Shown here in pieces: positions 33,345 through 46,186 of a DNA stretch of 64,000 nt. A program made the position numbers and the translations under genes. The notes under the pieces were generated by a model. The model worked only from the letters and a program-made list of their open reading frames with translations. It ran no database searches and was not told the origin of the DNA. Origin of the DNA: Impatiens glandulifera (Eukaryota > Streptophyta > Magnoliopsida > Ericales > Balsaminaceae); contig NC_061863.1 of the NCBI RefSeq assembly GCF_907164915.1, forward strand, positions 31,963,258 through 32,027,257. Reading direction: 5' to 3'. Position 1 is the stretch's first letter; each line of letters begins with the position of its first letter.

Positions 33345-36260
33345 AAAATATTTCTAAAGTGAGAAAACTTAGTCTTAGTTGGAGGCTTCGTGAAGTTATC
33401 TATAGTTTATTGATCTGTTGGAATGTATTCAAGACAAATATGCTTCTGATTAACATGCTCTCGGATGAAGTGATGTCTGATTTCGATGTGCTTTGTCCGA
33501 GAGTGCAAAATTGGATTATAGGTGATTGCAATAACACTTTTGTTGTCGCAGAAAATTGGAGATTCTTCAGCCTCAATCCCATAGTCCCTAAGCTGTTGTT
33601 GAACACACAAGAGCTGTGAACAACAACTACGAACAACAAGGTACTCTGATTCAGCTGTAGACGTATCAACCGACATCTGCTTCTTGTTGAACCATGAGAT
33701 AAGACGATCTCCGAGGAACTAGCAAGTTCCACTCGTGCTCTATCTATCAATTTTGCACCCTATATAATCTGCATCTGAAAAACTAGTTAAATTGAAACTA
33801 GAATCCTTCGGATACCAAAGTCCCACATTTTGAGTTCCCTTCAAATATTTCAAAAAGCGTTTAGCAACAGTAAAGTGAAAGAATTTAGGATTAGCCTGAA
33901 ATCTTCCACAAATACCAACAACAAATTGGATGTCTGCCCTACTAGCAATAAGATAGAGTAATGATTTGATAAGACCTCTATAGGCTGTGACATCTACACA
34001 TTGACCACCATCATCTTTGTCCAGCTTAATAGAGGAGCTCATTGGAGTAGCTGCAGTAGAGAAGTTATCCATCCCGAACTTCTTCAGTAACTCTTTGGTA
34101 TACTTGGCATGATTGATGAAGGTTCCTTTCTCCAACTGACGAACTTGAAGACCGAAGATGAAAGTTAATTCTCCAATCATGCTCATTTCAAATTTGTCCT
34201 GCATCAGCTTGACATATTTCTCGCACAATTTGGGGTTAGTTGATCCAAATATAATGTCATCAATATATATTTGAACAAGCAGAATGTGAAAGTCTCTAAT
34301 GAATCTAAACAATGTTTTATCCACAGTTCCAATAAAAAAATCATGATCAATCAGAAATTCAGTCAAAGTGTCATACCAAGCTCTAAAGCTTGTTTCAAAC
34401 CATATAGAGCTTTGTCAAGTTTAGAAACATGATTTGGTATAGTATGATCTACAAAACCAGGAGGTTTCTCAACATAGACATCTTTATTTAATTTACCATT
34501 TAAAAATCCATTTTTAACATCCATTTGAAAAACTTTAAAATTCTTAAATGATGCATTATCTAGAAAGATTCTAATTGCCTCAAGTCTTGCTACAAGGGCA
34601 AAAGACTCATCAAAGTCGATGCCTTCCTCCTATCTGTATCCTTGAGCAACTAAATGGGCTTTGTTTCTAATAACAAGGCCATCTTCACTAAGCTTGTTTC
34701 TAAAGACCCATCTTGTTCAATGACTGACTGATTAGTTGATCTAGGAGTTAGATGCCACACTTTATTTCTCACAAATTGGTTTAACTCCTCCTACATTGCA
34801 TTGATCCAATCTGGAACAACCACTACTTCACCAATTTTCTTGGGTTCAACTTGAGAAATAAAGGTAGAATTGGCCATTTCATCCATCAATTGAAGTCTTG
34901 TCCTACGAGGAGAGTTAGGATTTTTGATGATTAATTCTTGTGGATGATTCTTATTACATCTGAAGTTGGATCCTAAATGATTGGTCATCAAAACAGGTTA
35001 CTCCCCGACGTTGGAACTCTCAACGGTATGTTGAATAGAAGTTTCTACGTCTGGTTAGATTTAAATAGGATCAGCCACAGGATTAGACAAAGAAATCTGT
35101 TTATCTAGAGCTTCATCCTAACTTACAGACTCAAGACTTGTCGCTTCTAATTTGTTAGCGAGGTCAATAGGATCGATGGAGTTACTCTCAACAGACTCAT
35201 CAAAGACGACATGAAGGGATTCCTAAACAGTTTGTATTCTGTTATTATATACTCTGTAAGACTTAATTACTAAGGAATATCCCAGCATGAATCCAGCATC
35301 TGCTTTAGCATCAAAAGCGTTCAGATAAACCTTTCTATTTTTATGGATAACGCATTTACACCCGAATACTTTAAGGTATGAAACTGTGAGAATTCTTCCA
35401 TAATACAGTTCATAGGGAGTTTTATCAAAACATTTGTTAATTATTGACCAATTTTGTGTGTAGAAAGTTGTGTTAATTGCTTCTGCCCAGAACCTCTAAG
35501 GAACGTCTAATTCAGCTAGCATAGATCTCCTTTCTTCCTTTAGAGTCCTCACTCTTCTCTTAGCATTGCCATTTTGCTATGGAATTTTGGAACTAGACAA
35601 CTCGTGCCTAATCCCAAACTCCTCGAGATAAGAAGAAATGTATCAGTTTGTGAACTCAATTCCCTGATAACTTCTAATTCAAGCAATATTCAAAGATTTC
35701 TACTTCTGAATTTTTTAAAGATTCTAATCAAATTTTAAACAGTTTTATCCTTTGATTGTAAAAATGCAACCCATGTAAATTGTGAGAAATCATCAATAAC
35801 AATTAGGGCGAATCTCATTCCTCCTATCCTTTTTACAGGAATCATCAATAACCTTTTATGTCATAACAATTTTTGGTCATTCTTGGCAATCATGCATATA
35901 GGATCAAATGCTTTATTCTGTCAGTTCATTTTAGATGAGTTTCCTACTCTACTTCCAGTTAATAATGTATTACCATGTTGATCCTTAACAAGGCATGCAT
36001 GAGTTTGTAAATTAACTAACAAACCATTATCACATAATTGACTAATACTAATCAAGTTATAGCAAGAGATTGTCAACAAGTAACACGTCATAAATGGTTA
36101 GATTACCATGGATAATCTTACCATTACCCATGGTCTTACCCTTCTTGTTGTCACCAGAAGTGATCTTAGGACCTGAGCACTCTGCTATATCAGTAAGAAG
36201 TCATTTGTTTCCTATCATATGTCTGGAACAACCACTATCCAGATACCACACAAATTCCTC
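33345..36260 (-). pseudogene. Element D pol: protease, integrase, RT, RNase H
   Basis: Protease lies near 36205-36255 with WYLDSGCSRHMIGN, so the catalytic DSG is present. Integrase (about 35400-35940) is badly eroded by stops. RT starts near 34990 (PDWINAM...) and its catalytic box [12 protein letters not shown] is at about 34250-34285 in the open stretch 33740-34366. RNase H follows, with FSDADYIGCKIDR near 33745 and the continuation at 33407-33676 holding SVDTSTAESEYLV and FCDNKSV. Frame changes near 33740 and several stops make it inactive. Confidence 0.82.
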
Positions 36261-36324
36261 CAGTCCATCACTCACATGTACCTACACAAAATATTATTTA
36301 CAATCATTTGGTACCCACATTCTG

Positions 36325-37470
36325 ATGGATTTCCCATTTTGTGTTGTGATTAATGCGTATGATTTTGACATAGCAGACGCCTCCCTACAAGCCTCTGATC
36401 CCTTAGTCTTTGAAGATGATTTTCTTTTAGATATCCTTGACTTATTGCTAGGTTTTAGATTGTCGGATTTGTTGGCTGCTTCTAACTTATTTTTTCATCT
36501 AGCTAACGGTCGGTGGAACATAAGTTATTTCATTCTTTAAAGCTACCTCTTCATGAATTGGATCATATTCAATGTCAGTTAAACTCCCTTTGACACAACT
36601 TATTGGCTTAAGCTTGTCAGTTGATGATTTTAACTTTTTACGGGACTAGTTCGGGTCATCTCTATCAAATCCTAAACCAGATTTAGATCCAATAGGCTTC
36701 AACAGACTAATCTGATATTTGACAGCTTCTCCAGACCTTGTCCACACACTAACAACGTAGTTTAACCTTTTGTTTTAAGAAGAAAGAGTTTGGATCTGTT
36801 CTTTGACCATCTCATTCTCGGATGAAATCTCAACTACTTTCTTTTCAATGACATTTGATTTAGAAACTTTGTGTGATGAAAAAGTATTTGTCTCATATTT
36901 TACATTCACTTCATAAAAGGAATTAGATAACTTCTTGTACTCAATGGCCATTTCATTGAGTGCAGTAGTTAACTCTTCATTAGTAAATTCTGGTTGGGAA
37001 ATATCATTTACCTTGGGTTGATCATCTGTCATCAAGCATGTGACGGTTTCAGTATCCTTGTCAATAAGAGAATCCTCTAAGTCGCTATCGGCCTATTTGG
37101 ATTTGTTTTCAACTCACATGAACACTTTCTAATCTTTCTAGTTATTCTTGACTGGAACGTTTCGGCCATAAATCTAAATCAGCTTCTCACAGATTTCTTT
37201 AGTAGAGGAGCAAGATTTGATCTCGTAGAATATGTTCATGTTGATCGTTTGATACAAGATATTTTTGGCCACATTATTCAGATTGTTGGTCATCTTATCT
37301 TCATTGTCCACACACATTTTGGCTTCGCAATTTTTATGGGACCATCAGTAATGACACTCCACATATCACAATCATGAGCAGCCAAGTAAGCTTGCATTCT
37401 CATCATCCAGTAGTCGTAGTTATCTTTCGAAAGAAGAGGGATCTCATTGATGATAGACATGATGCAGGTT
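36325..37470 (-). pseudogene. Element D gag lacking the CCHC block
   Basis: The start is near 37460 (MSIINEIPLLSKDNYDYW-type reading). The N-terminal core passes MNIFYEIKSCSSTKEI, then after a short degraded stretch goes directly to ETVTCLMTDDQPKVND and the coiled-coil part at 36775-37035 (TNEELTTALNEMAIEYKKL). The roughly 190 residues that carry the second half of the gag core and the CCHC knuckle in A1 and E are missing, with the same junction as F. The C-terminal WIPKGLIDRGPN end present in A1, E and F is also lost. Confidence 0.72.
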
Positions 37471-37496
37471 CTTTATGGCTTGAGAATAGAAAACAA

Positions 37497-37511
37497 AGCT
37501 CTGACACCAAT
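37497..37511 (-). other. Element D primer-binding site
   Basis: Plus strand AGCTCTGACACCAAT, one base away from the GCTCTGATACCAAT of A1 and F. It matches initiator-Met tRNA and lies next to the 5' LTR. Confidence 0.85.
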
Positions 37512-39399
37512 TGATAGAATCAGTAGCACCAATAGAGACAATGGTATAACTATTGATGACAACTTCGTACAAAAACGGTTTGATAGAAATCTTGTTAGGG
37601 ATTTAAATCACTTTCTATTCTTCACAAACGCTTGCAAACTCTTGAACGATTCAAGTGCGGAAATGTCTGTTCAGGTTTGAAGCTAAGAACTAATGAGGGA
37701 GAAGATGATAGAATGTAAATGACACAACAGTATGTTTATGGATTTTCGGAGCAAAACTCTCCTACGTGACCCCTTCTTCCAACCACCAGAAGGATTCATT
37801 ATACTTTACTTCGAATCAAATACAGTAGCATGACTAGCTCAATGTTGAAAAGAACAGAATTTGTTAAACTTATAGTATATTAAAGAATATCACTCAGCTA
37901 AACAATACTTTGATTCTCTCTCTCTCTTGATGTACAAAAAGTAAGAAAGAAAGCAATTTGTGAGATTGTAATTTCAATAAGCAAGTTTTCGTATCAAGTG
38001 TCTGGCCGACTAGTCGTTCGTTCGTTATCCTTGAGGATCCTTAAATAGAGAGCATGTACCAACGGTCGAATCTTCTATAATGACATGTGGCGAATACCCA
38101 TTGGAAAGCCTCCATAGAACACATGTACAACAGACTCTAAGCACCATGATTGTGGCCGTAATAGTCTAGTAGTGCGCCGAATATTCTTCTCGGATTTTCC
38201 TGTAAGAAATAAGTAGTGGGAAAAATATTTGCTTACGTATCATTAATTCATTGGTCATAACTAGTTGTCGTACTGATATGCACGGAATAAAGGAGTAGGA
38301 GTAGCGTACATCTAGTTGATCATGGGTAGACGGATGTTAGCTTCAAGCAATTGCTGAAGCATTGAATTAGTCGTGCTTCAATTAGACTGACAAGTCTAAT
38401 GAAGTTAGACGTCCCCGTCTAATAGAACGATCCATTAGACCACCAGGTCTAATGGAGTTATACGACACGTCTAACTAAGAGTCCCTTCAGACGATTGTGA
38501 AGGATTTAGACTGCATGTCTAACTTTCACCTGTTAGACTGCACGTCTAACTACGAGTCCGTTAGACTGCACGTCTAACTACGTCTTTTAGACTGCACATC
38601 AAACTACGTATCTGTTAGACTGCACGTCTAACTATGTATCCGTTAGACTGCACGTCTAACTACATATCCGTTAGACTACATGTCTAACTATGTATATGTT
38701 AGACTGCGCATCAAACTATGCATTTGTTAGACTGCACGTCTAACTACGTATCCGTTAGACTGCACGTCTAACTACGTATCTGTTAGACTGGACGTATAAC
38801 TACGTATCTATTAAACTGCACGTCTAACTACGTATCTGTTAGACTGCACGTCTAACTACGTCTGTTAGACTACACGTCTAACTACGTATCCGTTAGACTG
38901 CATGTCTAACTACGTATTCGTTAGACTGCACGTCTAACTACGCATCCTTTAGACTACACGTCTAACTACGCATCTGTTAGACTTCACGTCTAACTATGCA
39001 TTCGCTAAACTGCACGTCTAACCACGTATCTATTAGACTGCACGTCTAACTACGTATCTGTTAGACTGCACGTCTAACTACGTATCCATTAGACTGTACG
39101 TCTAACTATGTATCCGTTAGACTACACGTCTAACTACGTCTGTTAGACTGCACGTCTAACTACGTATCCGTTAGACTGCACGTCTAACTATATATCTGTT
39201 AGACTGCACGTCTAACACAATGCGTCTAATAGCCATTAAGTCTAATGAACCTCATTCAGACTAAGTATAATTTAACACGTTTTAATGCACTTGCACCAAA
39301 AACAATTAGACGGCTTAGTTTAAGTTTTACACAAACTCATCATCAAAATTTCGATAGTCAAAGATATTTGACCCTTAGTGAAAATAATTTGACACAACA
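37512..39399 (-). repeat. Element D 5' LTR
   Basis: Plus-strand ends TGATAGAATC and GACACAACA. The promoter part has a minus-strand CTATTTAAGG near 38040. The array at about 38385-39245 consists of about 28-bp units of the TTAGACTGCACGTCTAACTA type, the same array class as element C. Confidence 0.92.
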
Positions 39400-39867
39400 T
39401 ACTAAACTTACAATCTCACGAATCACTTTCTTGTTTACTGTGCTTGTACATCAAGAGAGAGAGAATAAAAGTATTGTCTAGCTGAGTGATATTCTTCAAT
39501 ATATTGTAAGTAGAACAGAGTCTGTTCTATTCAACAGTGAGCTATCCTTGCAACTTTATTTGATTCTAAGTAAAGTATAGTGAATACTTCCGGTAGTTGG
39601 AAGAAGGGGTGATATTGGAGAGTTTTGCTCCGAACATCCACAAACATCTCTTTGTGTCATTTACATTCTGTCATCTTCTCATTCATCGGTTCTTAGCTTC
39701 AAACCTGAGCAAACGTTTCTGCATTTGAATCGTTCAAGAGTTTGCAAGGATTTGTGACGAATAGAAAGTGATTTAAATCCCTAACATGATTTTTATCAAA
39801 CTGTTTTTGTACGAAGTTGACATCAATAGCTAGACCCCTATCTCTATTGGTGCCACCGATTCTATCA
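39400..39867 (+). repeat. Element C 3' LTR, 3' portion
   Basis: Resumes in plus orientation with TACTAAACTTACAATCTCAC, which corresponds to the stretch after the TATA region of the D LTR. It ends CACCGATTCTATCA at 39867, the family A LTR end. TACTA at 39400-39404 is the surviving target copy of the D insertion. It is followed immediately by minisatellite, so this is the right edge of element C. Confidence 0.85.
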
Positions 39868-40085
39868 TTGTGTTTTTGGCTTAATCGTATAAAAACAATG
39901 TCATGTACATATCAAGAGATAATTTTTTTTATTCGTAAAAAACAATTTCATGTACCTATGAAGTGATAGGGTTTTGGTTTAATTGTATAAAAACGATGTC
40001 ATGTACCTATCGACATATAGATTTTTGGTTAAATCGTATAAAAACGTTGTCATGTACCTATCAAGAGATAAATTTTTGGGTGACG
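39868..40085. repeat. Minisatellite of about 51 bp, left part
   Basis: About four units sharing CGTATAAAAACAATGTCATG and TACCTATCAAGAGATA. They are bounded on the left by the element C LTR end and on the right by a gypsy-like insertion. Confidence 0.9.
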
Positions 40086-41702
40086 AAAAAGACCGTGGTC
40101 TGCCGAGCCTCTAATACGCATGCCCCTATCTTCAAAGAAAACTCTTTTCTCTTGCTGTCCGGTTGGATTTTCAGCAGGTACAGCAAGTGTCGGGGTCTAG
40201 GACCGCATTTCCTTAAAAGTCTTCAGTCTTCCCGTTCCACGTACAGTCCTTCCTTCGTCCCAACACGCCAGGTGCAGCAAAATGACCATTTTCCTTCCGA
40301 TTATGCTCTAGAATATCTTCAAACAACCAAGCCCAGACCTTTATCCAAACCAGCAACACATGTGCAACAACATAGCCATGTCTTCTAGTAACCTTCCTGG
40401 CTAGTGGGCGGTCGTTGGGTTGCTTGTTGAGCCCTTTGATTATGTGCTGGAAATTTTCAGAAGTGTCTTCCAAAACAAGTGAAACAATTTGGCATTCGTT
40501 TTTACTCTTTATTTGTACCATGGCAGCAACATTATAATTTTCCAAGGTCTTGTCCAGCTGGTCGTCTTGCATTATGTGGACCTGCGCCCGATGCATATTC
40601 TTCAAGACCGTGGTTGTGTCTTACTTCTCATAAGAAAGGGTCCATGCTTTCAAAGAAATGGCAGGTTCGCTGCCCGCCTCAAGTAGCAAGGGTGGATCAT
40701 CTAAAATAGATTCTTGAGCGGGTTCTTGAATGGGTTCTTGATGATTACCCGAGTCCATGAATAATCTGGATTTGCTGCTTGGCCAAGCCGTGTTAACATT
40801 GCATGGTTTGGGAAGGAGTGGCGGTTGAGCGTTGTACAAGGGTCTGCGACCGAATCGCAGCAAGAAATCCCTCTTGAATACACCCCAAGTAAAGGCTTCC
40901 ATATGGTTGCGATTCTGCAAATATGAGTCATGCCACGTTCTTGCCTCTTTAGAAAAATGATTGCGGACAATGTCTAGTTTTGTGGCATCATTCGTCTTGC
41001 CCACCCTAAAGACTTGCTCGACAAATATGAGCCAGCCCTCCAAATTAGTCCCATCGAATTCAGGAATATTAAAATTTGTGAGTCGGGTTGGAGGAAGGTA
41101 GCAAGAAGCATTAACATAGGTCGGGTGCAGGGATCTTGGCAAATTTTAAATGCACCACTTTCAATGGCTATCAAGCTTTTTCCAGCAGCATACCTTCTGT
41201 CCCTATTTTGCTGAAAGGCATTGTGCAAAGCAACTTGTTCGGTCATGTGTTGTTGTAGGGAAGCATGCATGGAGGCATATTGTTCGGGCATGTGTTGTTT
41301 TAGGGAAGCTTGCATGGAGGCAGCGAAAGGTTTTTTAATAGAGAATTTGGGGTGAGGGGATAGAAGAGCCAAGGGTGTGAAGAGAAATATTGTTGGTCTA
41401 CACCAAACAGTCCATAGTAAATAATAATAGACAAATGGGGTGAAGTTCATATCTTCATTATTTCATTCATGGGTCCTTAGGAAAGAAAGATCAGCCTTAT
41501 ATAGGTGATATCTTGCCCAAAATATTCGGTTACAACAACTACTAGAAAATAACATAATTTAGTTTGTAAAATAGAAAAGGAAAGTAAAACAAAATATTAA
41601 AACAACAAATAGAAATCTGGCCCATGTGCACAATCCGAAAACGGGTGCCAAGAAAGCTTGTTGGAATTGTTCTAGGACCGAGGCCTTAATTTGGAGACCC
41701 TA
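40086..41702 (-). mobile_element. Degraded gypsy-type retrotransposon fragment inside the minisatellite
   Basis: Unrelated, less AT-rich sequence that interrupts the minisatellite mid-unit. The minus strand encodes a gypsy-like gag (see the separate entry). To its right a minus-strand CCTATATAAGG near 41495-41510 could be a promoter or LTR remnant. Precise ends and target duplication are not evident. About 17 bp of the repeat unit appears lost at the insertion. Confidence 0.65.
40621..41450 (-). pseudogene. Gypsy-like gag fragment
   Basis: Two overlapping minus-strand frames join into one gag. The N-terminal helical part at 41200-41340 includes MQASLKQHMPEQYASMHASL. A frame change near 41140 leads to the retrotransposon gag core at 40800-41142: NFNIPEFDGTNLEGWLIFVE, DIVRNHFSKEARTWHDSYL and FTWGVFKRDFLLRFG. 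That PxFDG...W...RTWH order is typical of Ty3/gypsy gags of plants. A further minus-strand piece at 40213-40605 is not recognisable. No protease or RT follows, so this is a fragment. Confidence 0.75.
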
Positions 41703-44164
41703 ACATAATTGTCATGTACCTATTGAGGGATATGGTTTCTAGTTAAATTGTATAAAAATGATTTCATGTACCTATTGAGAGATGGGGTTTTTTGTTAATC
41801 GAATAAAAAAGATGTCATTTAACTATCGGGAGATAGGATTTTTGGTTAAATCGAATAAAACAATTTCATGTAACTATTGAGAGATAGTATTTTTTGAATC
41901 GTAAAAAACGATGTCATGTACTTATCGAGAGATAGATTTTGTTTGAATTATATAAAAATGATGTCATGTAGCTATTGAGAGATAGAGATTTACTTTAATC
42001 GTATAAAAATCATATCATGTACCTATCGAGATATATGGTTTGGTTTAATCATATAAAAACATTGACATGTTCCTAACAAGAGATAGTGTTTTTGATTTAA
42101 TCATATAAAAAAGATGATTAAATCGTATAAAAACAATGTAATATACGTATAGAGAGATAAGGTTTTTGTTGAATTGTATAAAAACATTAACATGTACCTA
42201 TAGAGAGATAGGATTTGGTTGAATTGTATAAAAATGATGTCATGTACCTATCGAGATATAGGGTTTTGGTTAAATTGTATAAAAACGATGTCATGTATCT
42301 ATCTAGAGATAAGATTTTGTTGAATCGTAAAAAAGAGATGTCATGTACGTATCGAGAGATAGGATTTTGGTTAAATAATGTAAAAATTATGTGATGTACC
42401 TATAAAGAGATTGTGTTTTTGGTTTAATCGTATAAAATCAATGTCATGTACATATCAACAGATAATGTTTTTTTAATCGTATAAAAACAATGTCATGTAC
42501 CTATGAAGAAATAGGCTTTTGGTTGAATTGTATAAAAATGATGTCATGTACCTAGGGACATATAGATTTTTGGTTAAATCGTATAAAAACGATGTCATGT
42601 ACCTATCAAGAGATAGAGTTTTGGGTTGAATTCCTAAAAAATAATGTCATGTTCTTATCGTGAAATAGGGTTTTAATTGAATCATATAAAAACGATGTCA
42701 TGTATCTATCATGAGATTTGTTTTTGGTTGAATTATATAAAAATAATGTCATGTACCTATCGAGAGATAGAGTCTTTGTTTTAATTACAAAAAACGATGT
42801 CATGTACCCATAAAGATATATGATTTTTATTTGAATCGTCTAAAATCAATGTCATTTACCTACTGAGGGATATAGTTTTTGGTTGAATTGTATAAAAATG
42901 ATTTTATTTACCTATCAAGAGATGGGGTTTTTGGTTAATCGAATAAAAAAGGATATTATCTACCTATCGAGAGATAGTGTTTTTGGTTAAATCGAATAAA
43001 ACAATGTCATGTAACAATTGAGAGATAGTATTTTTTTAATCGTAAAAAATGATGTCATGTACCTATCGATAGATAGATTTTGGTTGAATCGTATAAAAAC
43101 GATGTCCTGTACCTAACGAGAGATAGGGATTTACTTGAATCTTATAAAAATAATATCATGTACCTATCTTAACATAGAGTTTCAGATTGAATCCTTTAAA
43201 AATAATGTCATATAACTATCAAGTGATAGGATCTTTGTTTGAATCGTAAAAAACGATGTCATGTACCTTTAGAGAAATAGGATTTGGTTGAATTGTATAA
43301 AAATGATGTCATGTACCTATCGAGATATAAGGTTTTGGTTGAATTATATAAAAACAATGTCATGTATCTATCTAGAGATAGTGTTTTGATTTAATCGTAT
43401 AAAATCGATGTCATGTACGTATCGAGAGATAGGGGTTTTGGTTGAATAGTGTAAAAACAATGTCATGCACCTATAAAGAGATTGTGTTTTTGGCTTAATC
43501 GTATAAAAACAATGTCATGTACATATCAAGAGATAGGGTTTTGGTTGAATTGTATAAAAACGATGTCATGAACCTATCGACATATAGATTTTTGATTGAA
43601 TCATATAAAAACAATGTCATTTACCTATCATGAGATTTGGTTTTTGGTTGAATCATGTAAAAATAATTTCATGTACCTATCGAGAGATAGAGTCTTTGTT
43701 TGAATCGAATAAAACAATGTCATGTACCTATCGAGAGATAGATTTTGGTTGAATCGTATAAAAACGATGTCATGTACCTAACGAGAGATAGGGATTTACT
43801 TGAATCGTATAAAAACATTATCATGTACCTATCAAGAGATAGAGTTTTGGATTGAATACTTTAAAAATAATGTCATGTTCTATTCTTGAAAAAGGGTTTT
43901 TGGTTGAATAGTATAAAATTGATGTCATGTATCTATCAAGAGATTTATTTTTGGTTGAATCATATAAAAATAATGTCATGTACCTATTGAGAGATAGGAT
44001 CTTTCTTTGAATCGTATAAAACGATGTCATTTACCTTTAGAGAGATAGAATTTGGTTGAATTGTATAAAAATGATGTCATGTACCTATCGAGATATAAGG
44101 TTTTGGTTGAATTTTTAAAAACGATGTCATGTTCATATCACGAGATAGTGTTTTGATTTAATCA
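41703..44164. repeat. Minisatellite of about 51 bp, right part
   Basis: Roughly 48 tandem units, estimated from length over period. The most constant core is GATGTCATGTACCTATC, followed by GAGAGATAGG and a TTTTGGTTGAATCGTATAAA stretch. Units vary by small substitutions and indels. It ends at the start of the element E 5' LTR (44165). No gene is seen. Confidence 0.92.
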
Positions 44165-46141
44165 TGTTGGGTCAAATTATTTTGACTTAGTGTTGAAATA
44201 GTTTGACTATTGGGATTTTGATGATGAAGTGATTTATGTGTCTAATAGTTTTTAATGCAGGTGTATTAAAGACCAATTTGATTAGACTTGGTTCTAATGA
44301 AGTTCATTAGACCGATTTGGCATTAGATGCACATAGTTATACGTGCAGTCTAACTAGCAAAGTTAGACGTGAAGTCTAAGTAAGCGGTGTTAGACGTGCA
44401 GGCTAACTGGATGAATTAGACGTGCAGTCTAACTCGTGGAGTTAGACGTGCAGTCTAATATATTCGAAATTAGACGTGCAGTCTAACTCAGTAGAGTTAT
44501 ACGTGCAGTCTAACAGAAAGAGAAAGTTAGACGTGTAGTCTAACTCCTTCAGACAAGTCTGAAGCAGAACCGTAATTAGACGTGCAGTCTAACTCGTGGA
44601 GTTAGACGTGCAGTCTAACTCGTGGAGTTAGACGTGCAGTCTAATGGAACCTGAAAGTTAGACGTGTAGTCTAACTCCTTCAGACAAGTCTGAAGTAGAA
44701 CCGAAATTAGACGTGTAGTCTAACTCAGCGGAGTTAGACGTGCATTCTAATAGAAAGAGACAGTTAGACGTGTAGTTTAACTCCTTCATACAAGTCTGAA
44801 GTAGAACCGTAATTAGACGTGCAGTCTAACTCGTGGAATTAGACGTGCAGTCTAATAGAACCGTAATTAGACATGTAGTCTAACTCGTGGAGTTAGACGT
44901 GTAGTTTAATAGAACCATAATTAGACGTGCAATCTAACTCGTGGAGTTAGACGTGTAGTATAATGGAACCTGAAAGTTAGACGTGTAGTCTAACTCCTTC
45001 AGACAAGTCTGAAGTAGAACCGGAATTAGACGTGCAGTCTAACTCGTGGAGTTAGACGTGCAGTCTAATTCGTGGAGTTAGACGTGCAGTCTAATGGTTT
45101 GTGAAAGATTAGACGTGAAGTCGAATTGGTGAAAGTTAGACGTGTAGTCTAACTCCTTCAGATTAGTCTGAAGTGATTGTAATAAGACGTAAGTCTAAAC
45201 CCATTAGACCGGGTGGTCGAATGGATTCTTCTCTTAGACGGGGACGTTTGATTTCATTAGACGAGTTCGTCTAACTGAAATATGTCTAATTCTATGCTTA
45301 TGCAGTTTGCTTGAAGCTAGCACCCGCCTACCCACGTGCTATATCTATACTCTACTCCTGCTCCACTTTCTAGTGAATATCAGTACGATAGCTAGACGCA
45401 ACCAACCAACGAATGCCACGTAAGAGAATATCCCTCACATTACTTGTTTTGCAGGTACATCTCTGATGGTATATTCGACGCACTACCAGCTGGAGTACGG
45501 CCATGATCCTTGTGCTCAAAACCTGTTGTGTACTATGGAGGCTTTCCAATGGAAGAGTGCCACGTATCATTCTAAAGATTCGACCGTTAGTCTCTGCCCA
45601 GTATTTATCATATCTCAAGGACAATGGACAATCTCTCGATCATCTTGCTTACTGAAATTAGTAAGAAATCTATCCTTTGAATATGTAAGCTACAAGCTGC
45701 TTTCCTGATTGTACTGTGTGTTAATCAAGAGAGAGTTAGAATCAAAAACACCTTTAGCTGAGTGATATTCTTCATCTTGTAAATTGAACAGAGGGTGTTC
45801 TGTTCAATAGTGAGCTAAGTTTGTGCACACTGTATTTTGATTTAAATCATATCATAGTGAATCCTTCCAGTGGTTGGAAGAAGGGGTGAAGTAGGAGAGT
45901 TTGCTCCGAAGATACGTAAACAAACTGCTGTGTCTTTTAATTTCCGTCTTCTTCACATTCTTCATCTTGAGCTTCAAACCTAAGTAAACAATTCCGCCTT
46001 GATTCTGTTTCAAGTGTTTACAAGTGTTTGCGTAAAATAGAAAGCGAATTAAATCCCTAACAAGATTTCTTTCAAACCGTTTTTCATAAGCCTTCATCAA
46101 TCGCCAGACCCGCGTCTCTATTGATAAAGCTGATTCTATCA
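44165..46141 (+). repeat. Element E 5' LTR
   Basis: Starts TGTTGGGTCAAATTATTTTG and ends TGATTCTATCA, followed directly by the primer-binding site. The array at about 44300-45295 is built of TTAGACGTGCAGTCTAACTC and GTGGAG-type spacers. The promoter part has CAGTATTTATC near 45598. R/U5 covers roughly the last 500 bp. Confidence 0.93.
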
Positions 46142-46155
46142 ATTGGTATCAGGGC
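46142..46155 (+). other. Element E primer-binding site
   Basis: ATTGGTATCAGGGC follows the LTR end directly and matches the initiator-Met tRNA 3' end except for one G/A difference. It fixes the LTR boundary and the element strand. Confidence 0.9.
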
Positions 46156-46186
46156 ACTATTTCTATTCTCAAGCTTTTCCTGAAAA

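Larger units (their letters stand above)
30766..39399 (-). mobile_element. Element D: family A copia element with pol, inserted in the element C 3' LTR
   Basis: Minus-strand order is 5' LTR (37512-39399), primer-binding site (37497-37511), gag lacking the CCHC block (about 36325-37470), pol (about 33345-36260), spacer with dyad motifs, short ORF3 (about 31660-32505), polypurine tract, and a truncated 3' LTR (30766-31428). Right of 39399 the 3' end of the element C LTR resumes, so D inserted there. The left LTR end (TGATAG...) and the left target copy are gone. All coding blocks have stops or frame changes. Confidence 0.85.
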
